Shown here piece by piece: positions 9,997-18,411 of a DNA stretch of 47,834 nt. The DNA is from Candidatus Acidiferrales bacterium (GTDB lineage: Bacteria; Acidobacteriota; Terriglobia; Acidiferrales; UBA7541). The stretch is from positions 1 through 47,834 of the forward strand of contig JASHRU010000427.1 of NCBI GenBank assembly GCA_030037225.1, read 5' to 3'. The notes under the pieces are model-generated. The model saw nothing but the letters and a program-made list of their open reading frames with translations, was not told where the DNA came from and did not search any database. The number at the start of each line of letters is the position of its first letter. The first letter of the stretch is position 1. Made by a program: the position numbers and the translations under genes.

Positions 9997-10026
9997 CATC
10001 AGCTGCGCGTGCCCACTGAGCTGATG
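9997..10026 (-). promoter_or_regulatory. Perfect 8-bp inverted repeat in the predicted lctP leader (operator or RNA hairpin)
   Basis: CATCAGCT (9997-10004), 14-nt spacer, AGCTGATG (10019-10026); overlaps an alternative GAGCT-GATG-AGCTC hairpin at 10018-10031. Confidence 0.5.
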
Positions 10027-10056
10027 AGCTCGTTTTTGCCGCCTTTTTGGTGCCGT

Positions 10057-10085
10057 GATATATGCTTCCCTTCGATGAAAGTCAA
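10057..10085 (-). promoter_or_regulatory. Candidate sigma70-type promoter for lctP-glcDEF
   Basis: On the minus strand TTGACT (10085-10080), 17-bp spacer, TATATC (10062-10057), about 75 bp upstream of the lctP ATG. Confidence 0.6.
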
Positions 10086-10133
10086 GCACTTACGCAGCTT
10101 CTGAAGGCCCCGGCTCCGGCGCCATAGCTAAAT

Positions 10134-11549
10134 CTATTCCCGCGCTGCGGCCTGTAATTCCTCCCAGAGCGCCTCCACGTGCCGCCGCTCGGTGGTCTCT
10201 GCGCCGATTGACACACGGATGATTTGCTTCCCTTTCAAAATTGAAGGCGTCAGAAACGCCCGCCCTCTGTGATTCACGGCAGCCGCGATGCGCAGGTTAT
10301 GCGCGTCGAGCTCCGCTCCATCCGTCCAGCCCGGCGGAATGTGCCGGATGCATAATGTCTGCAGATGTACCGGCGCTGTCCGCTGCCAGTCCGGGGCACC
10401 GTCCACTACCCCTTTCAGCCACTGAGCGTTTTGCAAGTCCCGCCGCAGCCGCGCCTGCAGCTCCGCGACTCCCTGCTCCCGCAACAGGAACCACAATTTC
10501 AGCGCTCGGAACCGCCGGCCTAACGGAAGCCCCCAGTCGCGATAGTTCTTGACGTGAGCATCATGCTGAGTTCTTAGGTACGCGGGATTCGTGGACATTG
10601 TGCGGATCAATTGCTCCGTGTCGCGAACAAAATAAGCGCTCAGATCGGAGCCTGTGCCCAGCCATTTGTGCGGGTTCAGCACAATCGAATCCGCTCCCTC
10701 GACCCCATCCCACATCCAGCGGCATTCCGGAAGAATCATGGCATCGCCAGCTAAGGCCGCGTCCACGTGTAGCCAGGCCCCCCACAGCCGTGCCAGCACC
10801 GCCATGTCCGCCACCGGATCGAGTGCGGTGCTGTTCGTCGTCCCGGTCGTGGCCACCACCGCGCACGGCCGCATGCCGCGTTCATCGTCCACTTGCATAG
10901 CCGTCTCCAATTCCTTTGCGATCAGCGCATGGTTCTCATCCGTCGGAATCAGCCGCAGATTGTCGCTTCCGAATCCCGCCAGCCGCGCCGCCTTCCAGAC
11001 GGAGCTGTGGCTTTCCTCCGATGCGTACACCACCAGCCGTTTTTCTTCCGCCTGCAGTCCGCCGCGATCCTGACTGAAATTCGTGGCGCGCTCGCGCGCG
11101 CACAGCAGCGCGCAAAGCGTCGCCGTAGATGCAAAGCCCTGGATGACCCCTGTGAATTGCCGCGATAGACCTACCATCTGACGCAGCCAGTCCATCATCA
11201 CTTCTTCAAGTTCCGTCGCGGCCGGGCTGGTTTGCCAGCTCATGCACTGCGCGCCCAGCCCCGCGGCGGTCAGATCGGCCAGCACGGAAGCAAAGCTCGT
11301 GTTCGATGGGAAATAGGCAAAAAAACCGGGATGATTCCAGTGCGTGATGCCCGGCAGGATGATCCGTTCAAGGTCAACCACGATGGAGTCGAGCGGTGTG
11401 CCCCTCTCCGGCGGCTGCGCCGGAAGCTGCGCTCGGATTGCTCCGGGCGCCACTGGGCTCATCACCGGAAGCCGCTCGATACCGCTGCGGTATTCCGCGA
11501 TCCAGTCCACCAGCGCATGGCCAACGCTTCGAAATTCTTCAGGCGTCAT
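10134..11549 (-). CDS. PLP-dependent (aromatic-L-amino-acid type) decarboxylase, group II
   Basis: WNHPGFFAYFPSNTSFASVLADLTAAGLG, LHVDAALAG, SIVLNPHKWLGTGSDLSAYFVRD (PLP lysine motif). Confidence 0.9.
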   Translation of the reverse strand: MTPEEFRSVGHALVDWIAEYRSGIERLPVMSPVAPGAIRAQLPAQPPERGTPLDSIVVDLERIILPGITHWNHPGFFAYFPSNTSFASVLADLTAAGLGAQCMSWQTSPAATELEEVMMDWLRQMVGLSRQFTGVIQGFASTATLCALLCARERATNFSQDRGGLQAEEKRLVVYASEESHSSVWKAARLAGFGSDNLRLIPTDENHALIAKELETAMQVDDERGMRPCAVVATTGTTNSTALDPVADMAVLARLWGAWLHVDAALAGDAMILPECRWMWDGVEGADSIVLNPHKWLGTGSDLSAYFVRDTEQLIRTMSTNPAYLRTQHDAHVKNYRDWGLPLGRRFRALKLWFLLREQGVAELQARLRRDLQNAQWLKGVVDGAPDWQRTAPVHLQTLCIRHIPPGWTDGAELDAHNLRIAAAVNHRGRAFLTPSILKGKQIIRVSIGAETTERRHVEALWEELQAAARE

Positions 11550-11583
11550 GTCCCACTCCTTGCGAGCCTGTGGCGCTGCTACC

Positions 11584-11602
11584 CTCTCGTGCCCGACGAG
11601 AG
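11584..11602 (-). promoter_or_regulatory. Hairpin in the 5' leader of the decarboxylase gene
   Basis: CTCTCGT-gcccg-ACGAGAG, perfect 7-bp stem, 5-nt loop, 35 bp upstream of the ATG. Confidence 0.35.
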
Positions 11603-11826
11603 AACGGGCTGCGCGCGAAAATCATACGGCAAACCACGGCGCGCAACTCAGGCTTCTCTGCCGAACGAATTGTCGACACCCCTCCTGAGTAGGGGCACGG
11701 CGTGTCTTGTCCCATCGGGAAATCCTGCGTTTCGCTAATTCCTGCCGTGCTGAGGCTCGCGTCGGCCTAGGGACAGACCTCACCTGTTGGGGGAATCTAG
11801 AACGGAACGGCAAACCGGACGGCCAG

Positions 11827-13188
11827 CTAGCGGATCAGCGAACCTACCTTTTCCATCTGGTGGGAAAATGCTCCCGGCTCGTAATACGAGGGATTTTCGA
11901 GCTGCTGGAAGAGCACGTTGATGGCTGCGCGTACGTCGGCGGCATCGCCTGCCTTCGCTTCCTTGCTGTACGCAATGTAAAGCGAGTCGAGCGCCATGGC
12001 CGCCTGCTCGCCGCACCGTTCGCCGGAGTAGGAAATCTTCTCCGCGTCGCCGGTGATTGCCAGCATCACGCGCTTGGCCATCGCCGGGTCGTAGCTCATC
12101 GTCTGGAGCTTCGCCCCAAACTGCTGCGCCACCGGAGCTGCCGCGCCCGCCGCCGCGACCACAGCCGAGGGGTCCGGATTCAACTTGTTCATTTCCGCCT
12201 GGACCTTTGCCACCTTCGCCGCTAAGTCCTGTGCCGCCGCAGGATCTACAGCCTCTGCCAGATGCAGGAACACGATGTAGCGCGAGGCTTGCCACGGCGG
12301 ATCGCCCGCGCGCCGTGCCGAATAGCCGTGCTCCTGCCGCCAACTTTGCGCCGCCGGACCGAGCGCATGATGGCAGGCGAAGCAGTCGAGTTCTGAATAT
12401 TCCGGCCAAACTTTCCCTTTCGCGCGCCAGGAAACCCGCTCGAGCTCGGCACGCAGCTGTTCGGCTTGGCCAGTCCCCCATTGCCTCATTCCCAGCATCG
12501 CGGCGTCCTCGGCCGGTTTCCCAGCCTCGCTTTCCCGGGGAACCTTCCAGTGGAGCGGCATCGCGGCCTGAAAAGAATCGAGTTCGAAGTACAGGTCCGG
12601 ATGCCCGCCCGCGATCATCTCGTGGTCCACAAACTGATCGGGAGTGCCCAGATGGCAGGTGAGGCATTTATCGGTCCGGTGGGTCAGGTCGCGCAGGTCC
12701 ACCATCCCCGCTGCTACTGACTGTTCATGCGTCCAACCCCGCGTCGTGTGTCCGCCCAGCCACCCTCCCGCCGGTCCGTGGCAGTTCTCGCAGGACACGC
12801 CTTCGCTCAGTTCAAATGTGCGTGCGCGTTTTTCCGCCGGCACCGAAAGCGAATGACAAACCAGACATTTCGGGGATTCTTCGGCCTTGGTGTTCAATTT
12901 GAGGATGCGCGCCATGCGCTCGCCCACTTCACCGGTCAGCGCCAGGTAGGCGCGGCTGTGCTTGTCCTTCACAACCCAGGTGCTGTATTCCGTTTGCAGG
13001 ATCCGGCTGTCTCCCCGCGGGCGGATGCTCCCGTGGCAGCTGGTGGCGCTGCAGGAACCGGGCCCAGAATACTGACCCATAGCTTCGGCAGGCATTGCCT
13101 TGGCAGGTGGACTTCCGCCCGGCCCCGCAAAGACTGCCGGGGCAAATAGCATCAGAGCTATGATTGTCGCGGGACGCAGGGGGCGCAC
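11827..13188 (-). CDS. Secreted multiheme cytochrome c, cytochrome c554-like
   Basis: Signal peptide (TIIALMLFAPAVFA); heme motifs CLVCH, CENCH, CLTCH, CFACH plus CSATSCH (CX4CH). Confidence 0.85.
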   Translation of the reverse strand: MRPLRPATIIALMLFAPAVFAGPGGSPPAKAMPAEAMGQYSGPGSCSATSCHGSIRPRGDSRILQTEYSTWVVKDKHSRAYLALTGEVGERMARILKLNTKAEESPKCLVCHSLSVPAEKRARTFELSEGVSCENCHGPAGGWLGGHTTRGWTHEQSVAAGMVDLRDLTHRTDKCLTCHLGTPDQFVDHEMIAGGHPDLYFELDSFQAAMPLHWKVPRESEAGKPAEDAAMLGMRQWGTGQAEQLRAELERVSWRAKGKVWPEYSELDCFACHHALGPAAQSWRQEHGYSARRAGDPPWQASRYIVFLHLAEAVDPAAAQDLAAKVAKVQAEMNKLNPDPSAVVAAAGAAAPVAQQFGAKLQTMSYDPAMAKRVMLAITGDAEKISYSGERCGEQAAMALDSLYIAYSKEAKAGDAADVRAAINVLFQQLENPSYYEPGAFSHQMEKVGSLIR

Positions 13189-13269
13189 TCGTTAGTTTCC
13201 GCTTCCTGATGCCGCGGCGCCCGGACTCGGCCCCCGGGCTGCAGCCACAACCGGCCTCAGGTGGTTGTG

Positions 13270-13298
13270 CTTATACCTCCTGCCCGACCGAGTGTCAA
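13270..13298 (-). promoter_or_regulatory. Candidate sigma70-type promoter for the c554-like cytochrome
   Basis: Minus strand TTGACA (13298-13293), 17-bp spacer, TATAAG (13275-13270); -35 matches consensus 6/6. Confidence 0.65.
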
Positions 13299-13333
13299 TG
13301 GCGGAACGGGCGGGGGTTGCGTTCAGCGTCCCC

Positions 13334-13380
13334 GTGAGAACAACCATCCACGACGCCGATGCGGACGATGCCGTTCTCAC
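13334..13380. promoter_or_regulatory. Inverted repeat between divergent promoters (possible operator)
   Basis: GTGAGAAC (13334-13341) and GTTCTCAC (13373-13380), perfect 8-bp arms, 31-bp spacer, lying between the two -35 boxes. Confidence 0.4.
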
Positions 13381-13403
13381 CAGAAACTCTCGCTCCATCC
13401 CTA

Positions 13404-13432
13404 TGGACATCCGGCGGGTGAATCGCTACTAT
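13404..13432 (+). promoter_or_regulatory. Candidate sigma70-type promoter for the nuoEF-like operon
   Basis: TGGACA (13404-13409), 17-bp spacer, TACTAT (13427-13432). Confidence 0.45.
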
Positions 13433-13515
13433 CCTCGCCCAGCGGGACCGCCAGGATTGATTGCACGAACGGCGGCTCGAGCCCGGCGAGTCCACAGGGC
13501 CCAAAGAGTGCGACG

Positions 13516-15240
13516 GTGATCTGGGACGATCTTCGCGCCATCCAAAGCCGGCATGGATACCTTCCGGCCGAGGAATTGCACGCACTCTCGCAGCATACGG
13601 GAACTCCGCTTTACCAGATCCACAGCGTCGCCAGCTTTTATCCCCATTTCCGCCTCGCGCCGCCGCCCAAAGCGGACGTGCGCGTTTGCATGGACATGTC
13701 TTGCAATCTCAACGGGGCCTGCGAGCTCCGCCAGGCCCTGGAGCGCCGCTACGCGGGCATGGGCCCCTCGGAAGTCACCGTTCGCGAGGTTTCCTGCCTG
13801 GGCCGTTGCGACCACGCTCCCGCGGTGACCGTCAACGACCAGATCTTCTCCTCAATGTCCGAGCCCACTGTGGACCTGCTGATTACCCGCGCCCTCGGCG
13901 GCGAGGCCTTGGAGGAACCGCATCCGCCCCATACCGAGGCTACCTGCAAGTCGGATCCGTATCCTCCTGACAAACGCTATGGTGCCCTGCGCTGGCTGCT
14001 CAAATCGAAAGACGTGGACGGCGTGCTCGCCTCGCTCAAAGCAGCCGACCTTCGCGGCATGGGTGGCGCCGGCTTCTCCACGGAGATGAAGTGGTCGCTC
14101 GTCCGCAGAATGGACTCGCCCGAGAAATACATTGTCTGCAACGCGGACGAAAGCGAGCCGGGGACCATCAAAGACCGCTTCATCATCCAGCACCTGGCCT
14201 ATCTCGTGGCCGAAGGGATGGCAATTGCCGGCATCTGTACCGGAGCGAAAAAAGGAATTTTTTATATTCGCCACGAGTACGGCCATCAAGAACACATCAT
14301 GAAGGAGGAGGTCGAACGCGCCTACCACCAGGGCTTGCTCGGTCAGAACATTCAGGGCTCGGGCATCGACTTCGACCTCGAAGTGTTCGTCAGCCCAGGC
14401 GGCTACATCTGCGGCGAGGAAAGCGCGCTCATTGAAGCCATCGAAGGCCACCGCGCGGAGCCGCGCAACAAGCCCCCCTTCCCCGGACAGGCCGGCTTGT
14501 GGCAAAAGCCAACCGTGGTAAACAACGTCGAGACCTTTGCCAACGTCCCACAAATTCTCGTCCGTGGCGTGGATTGGTTCAAATCCGCCGGCCTCGCGGG
14601 CACCAGCGGCCTCAAATTCGTCGGCATAAGCGGACACGTGGTCAAGCCCGGCGTGTTTGAAATTCCCATGGGCACCCCGGCTTCCGAAGTCATTTTCCGT
14701 CTCGCGGGGGGCATCCGCGGCGGCAAGAAGATGAAGGGCTTCGCTCCCTCCGGGCCCTCTTCCGGCTATTTGCCCGCCTCAATGGCCGACATCCGGCTCG
14801 ATTTCAAGACGCTCGCCGCGGCAGGTTCCATGCTCGGTTCCGGCGCCATGGTCATTTGCGACCAGGACACGTGCATGCTCGACATGGCGCTCAACTCCGT
14901 GGCCTTCTTCCGTAACGAGTCCTGCGGTAAGTGCGTTCCTTGCCGTGTCGGCTCCCAAAAAATGGTCGCGCTGCTCCACCGCTGGACTCAGGGCGGTCTT
15001 TCCGAGAAGCAATTCACCGCGGATCGCGGCCTCATTGACGAGCTCTCGAACGCCATGGGACTGGCATCCATCTGCGGACTAGGCCAGATTGTCCCGGCGC
15101 CCATCAACTCCGTTTTGAAATATTTTGAAGACGAAGTGAGAGAGCACGCGCTCCAGGGCACTTGCCCATCCGGCATTTGCCATCTGCCGGGAGCGCCTGC
15201 CAAGCGGGCCGCCAGTCAGCGGGTGGGGATCAATCCATGA
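13516..15240 (+). CDS. NuoE-NuoF fusion (NADH-binding flavoprotein with thioredoxin-like 2Fe-2S N-terminus)
   Basis: NuoE part: RAIQSRHGYLPAEEL...VASFYPHFRL...CMDMSC...CLGRC; NuoF part: CNADESEPGTIKDR, GGYICGEESALIEAIEG, ESCGKCVPCRVGSQK...SICGLGQ. GTG at 13516 is the only canonical start after the predicted + promoter; the ORF-track start at 13261 is probably over-extended. Confidence 0.85.
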   Translation: MIWDDLRAIQSRHGYLPAEELHALSQHTGTPLYQIHSVASFYPHFRLAPPPKADVRVCMDMSCNLNGACELRQALERRYAGMGPSEVTVREVSCLGRCDHAPAVTVNDQIFSSMSEPTVDLLITRALGGEALEEPHPPHTEATCKSDPYPPDKRYGALRWLLKSKDVDGVLASLKAADLRGMGGAGFSTEMKWSLVRRMDSPEKYIVCNADESEPGTIKDRFIIQHLAYLVAEGMAIAGICTGAKKGIFYIRHEYGHQEHIMKEEVERAYHQGLLGQNIQGSGIDFDLEVFVSPGGYICGEESALIEAIEGHRAEPRNKPPFPGQAGLWQKPTVVNNVETFANVPQILVRGVDWFKSAGLAGTSGLKFVGISGHVVKPGVFEIPMGTPASEVIFRLAGGIRGGKKMKGFAPSGPSSGYLPASMADIRLDFKTLAAAGSMLGSGAMVICDQDTCMLDMALNSVAFFRNESCGKCVPCRVGSQKMVALLHRWTQGGLSEKQFTADRGLIDELSNAMGLASICGLGQIVPAPINSVLKYFEDEVREHALQGTCPSGICHLPGAPAKRAASQRVGINP

Positions 15241-17408
15241 GCACCCTGTTCGGAACCTTTCTCGGCCCGATGGTGCAGCTCACCATCGATGGCAAAGAGG
15301 TTGCCGCGCCGGCCAGCGCCACCATCTTTGACGCCGCGCGCGCTCACGGCATCCCCATACCCACGCTCTGTCACATGCAGAACGAAACCCCGGTCGGAGT
15401 CTGCCGCCTGTGCGTGGTCGAGGCCGGCGGCCGCGTTCTCACTGCTTCCTGTGTCCGCCAGGTAGAAAACGGAATGAAGGTGGTCACCAATTCCGACCGC
15501 GTTTTGGCCGCTCGCCGTACCCTGCTCGAAATTCTCATGTCCGACCACCCCTCGCCCTGCGCCCGCGAGCGGCAATCGGGCGATTGCGAACTGGAGATGC
15601 AGGCCCGCAATCACGGCATCACCGAAATTCGCTATCCCAAACGCTATTTCACGCGCCCGAAGGACGATTCCTCGCTGGCCATCGCTGTGGACCACGAGGC
15701 CTGCATCCTTTGCGACCGCTGCATCCGCGGCTGCAACGAAATCCGCCAGAACCTCGTGCTCGGCCGCATGGGCAAAGGCGCGGGCGCGGGCGTGGCTTTT
15801 GACCTCAATACTCCCATGGGCGAGTCCTCCTGCATCTCCTGCGGTGAATGCATGGTGAGCTGCCCCACCGGCGCGCTCACCAACAAGCGCATCGCTGGAA
15901 CCGAGCTGCCCATTCCCGCCGGCGCGGTTCCCGCTGAACCGGAAGACCTGCTCGAGCTCCCCGTCTTTAAGGGCGTATCCGGTACCTTCCTCGAGATGAA
16001 TAAGGGGGCCATCGTCAAACGCAGCTTCCATCCGGGCGACGTAATCTGCCGCGAGGGCGATTTCGGATCTACCGCTTTCTACATCGCAGAAGGCAAGGCC
16101 GCCGTCTCGATTTCCACCCCCATGGCGCACGTGAAGACACACGGCGGCGCCGGCGGATGGTTCAGCCGCCTCACTTCGAGCCTCATCGGCCGCGACTCCG
16201 ACGCGCGCGAGGAAGAGACCTCGCAAGGGTACATTCCCATCGACGCCTCGGTCGACCTCGCGTACAGCAACCCCGTCGCCGAGTTGGGGCCCGGCGATCT
16301 GTTCGGCGAAATGACCTGCATGAGCTTTTATCCGCGTTCCGCGACGGTCAAGGCCCTCACCGATTGCACCATGTACGAGATGTTGCGGAACGTGCTCGAT
16401 ATCCTGCTCAAGAACAAGTCCTTCCGCGCACGCCTTGGCAAGGAGTACAAGCGCCGCGCGCTCGAAACACATCTTCGCGGCGTGCCCATGTTCTCTGAGC
16501 TCTCCCCCGACTTCGTCGAGCGGCTGATGGACAACGTCAAGCTTATCCGCCTCTCTCCCGGGCAGGTGATTTGCAAGCAAGGCGAGCCGGCCGACAGCTT
16601 CTATCTTGTCCGCATCGGGTTCGTAAAGGTCACGGAAACGTATCCCGGCGGCGAGCTCGTCATCGCTTATCTTTCCCGCGGTGACTCTTTCGGCGAAATC
16701 GGACTTCTTGGAGCGGGCGCCCGCACGGCCACCTGCACGGCGCTCGACCACGTCGAACTGGTCAAGATCTCGGCCGATGACTTCAACGCAATGGTCGATC
16801 AGTTCCCCGGCGTGCGCCGCGGTCTCCAGGCCCTTGCGGATGAGCGCCAGCGGCAGAACGCCGAACGCATGGCCGCCCTGGGAACCATCTCACTCGATTC
16901 CTTCCTCGGCCAGGGCTTGATGGAAGCCCAGAGTTTGCTCGTCCTCGATTTGGCGCGCTGCACCCGTTGCGACGCGTGCGTCCGCGCGTGCGCCGACGCT
17001 CACGACGGCATCACCCGCCTGGTTCGCGAAGGACAGCGTTTCGACCGCTACCTCGTGGCCACATCCTGCCGCCATTGCAAGGATCCGCTCTGCATGGTCG
17101 GCTGCCCGGTCGGCTCCATACGCCGCCGCAATTCACTCGAAGTCATCATCGAGGATTGGTGCATCGGCTGCGGCCTCTGCGCCCGCAATTGCCCTTACGG
17201 CAACATCAACTTGCATCCCTTCCAGGTGATGGCAGACGACCCCGACAATCCCGGCCGCCGCATCGCCATGGTCAAGCAGAAAGCGACTTCGTGCGACCTA
17301 TGCACCGAGCATGCCGAGCCCAGTTGCGTTTATGCCTGCCCCCACGACGCCGCGCATCGCGTGGACCCGCGCAAGTTCTTCTCCGAACTCCTGGGAACAA
17401 AAGTGTGA
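15237..17408 (+). CDS. Fusion protein: NuoG/HoxU-like 2Fe-2S plus 2x4Fe-4S, two cyclic-nucleotide-binding domains, DmsB-like 4x4Fe-4S domain
   Basis: N-term PTLCHMQNETPVGVCRLCVVEAGGRVLTASC; CILCDRCIRGC and CISCGECMVSCP; two CNB phosphate-binding cassettes (FGEMTCMSFYPRSAT, FGEIGLLGAGARTAT); C-term CTRCDACVRAC, CRHCKDPLCMVGCP, CIGCGLCARNCPYG, CDLCTEHAEPSCVYACP. ATGA overlap with nuoEF. Confidence 0.88.
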   Translation: MSTLFGTFLGPMVQLTIDGKEVAAPASATIFDAARAHGIPIPTLCHMQNETPVGVCRLCVVEAGGRVLTASCVRQVENGMKVVTNSDRVLAARRTLLEILMSDHPSPCARERQSGDCELEMQARNHGITEIRYPKRYFTRPKDDSSLAIAVDHEACILCDRCIRGCNEIRQNLVLGRMGKGAGAGVAFDLNTPMGESSCISCGECMVSCPTGALTNKRIAGTELPIPAGAVPAEPEDLLELPVFKGVSGTFLEMNKGAIVKRSFHPGDVICREGDFGSTAFYIAEGKAAVSISTPMAHVKTHGGAGGWFSRLTSSLIGRDSDAREEETSQGYIPIDASVDLAYSNPVAELGPGDLFGEMTCMSFYPRSATVKALTDCTMYEMLRNVLDILLKNKSFRARLGKEYKRRALETHLRGVPMFSELSPDFVERLMDNVKLIRLSPGQVICKQGEPADSFYLVRIGFVKVTETYPGGELVIAYLSRGDSFGEIGLLGAGARTATCTALDHVELVKISADDFNAMVDQFPGVRRGLQALADERQRQNAERMAALGTISLDSFLGQGLMEAQSLLVLDLARCTRCDACVRACADAHDGITRLVREGQRFDRYLVATSCRHCKDPLCMVGCPVGSIRRRNSLEVIIEDWCIGCGLCARNCPYGNINLHPFQVMADDPDNPGRRIAMVKQKATSCDLCTEHAEPSCVYACPHDAAHRVDPRKFFSELLGTKV

Positions 17409-17414
17409 GGCCGC

Positions 17415-18344
17415 ATGCGCATTGACGAAACGCATCGCGTTTGGCTCGTCGCCTCCATAGTCATCCTGGGCGCGGCGACTGCCGTCTACGTCATCTACGC
17501 GCTCGCTGCACCCCACGGGCCCAGCGGCGGCTCTCCCATCGGTCTCGTCTTTGGTTTCACGGGATTTGGCTTCATGATTTACGCGGGGCTGCTCGGCGCC
17601 CGGAAAAAAGTACCCATCATGCGGCTCGGCCGCGCGCAGGGCTGGATGCGCGGCCACCTATGGCTCGGCCTGCTTGCACTCCCACTGATCCTGTTCCACG
17701 GCGGTTTCCATTTCGGCGGCCTGCTCACCTCAATTCTCCTGTGGCTGCTCATCATCACGGTCCTCAGTGGCGTTTTCGGCGCGATTCTCCAGCACTACCT
17801 GCCCACCGTCATCCTCGAACGGGTCCCCATGGAGACCATCTACGACGAGATTGACCGCGTTCGCGATCAGCTCCGCGTCGAAGCCGAGGGCTTCGTCGCC
17901 GATCTTTGCGGCGGTGGCGTTCCGGAGGCGGAAGCCATGGCACTCGTTCCGGAAGGTGGCATTCGCGCCGGCGGCTTTACCGCCATGCGCCCCCGCGGCG
18001 GCGGTGGTGTTCAGTACGGGCTCACGGAAGCGGAAGTCGAGCCGGTGCGCTCGTTCTTTCAGACGGAAATGCTCCCCTTCCTGCTCGAGCCAAGTGCCAA
18101 AAGCTCCCGCCTCGGCGACGACACCCGCGCAGTGGCCGCATTCACCAAGCTACGCATGCTCGCTCCTGCCGCCGCCCATCCGGTGATCGCCAACCTCGAG
18201 AATTTGTGTGAAGAAGAGCGGCAACTCACCCGCCAGGCGCGCCTGCACAAGATGCTGCATACCTGGCTGCTCGTGCATATTCCGCTCTCATTGGCTTTGT
18301 TGTTGCTCAGCGTGTTTCACGCCGTCATCGCTCTGCGGTACTGA
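17415..18344 (+). CDS. Five-TM membrane protein, predicted diheme cytochrome b-like subunit
   Basis: Hydrophobic helices; H-X13-H in GHLWLGLLALPLILFH and in HIPLSLALLLLSVFH, the spacing expected for two bis-His b hemes between two helices; 6-bp gap from upstream gene. Confidence 0.65.
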   Translation: MRIDETHRVWLVASIVILGAATAVYVIYALAAPHGPSGGSPIGLVFGFTGFGFMIYAGLLGARKKVPIMRLGRAQGWMRGHLWLGLLALPLILFHGGFHFGGLLTSILLWLLIITVLSGVFGAILQHYLPTVILERVPMETIYDEIDRVRDQLRVEAEGFVADLCGGGVPEAEAMALVPEGGIRAGGFTAMRPRGGGGVQYGLTEAEVEPVRSFFQTEMLPFLLEPSAKSSRLGDDTRAVAAFTKLRMLAPAAAHPVIANLENLCEEERQLTRQARLHKMLHTWLLVHIPLSLALLLLSVFHAVIALRY

Positions 18345-18411
18345 CGGCAGTATTCGGCAACGAAGGCGGTCGATAGGGCGAGCGTTAGTTTAGGGACGGA
18401 GGAGCATAGGC

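Noticed and set aside
15216-16751. 511-aa ORF on the minus strand
   Set aside because: Lies antisense to the NuoG-like/CNB fusion, which has clear domain motifs; long shadow ORFs are expected in GC-rich DNA.
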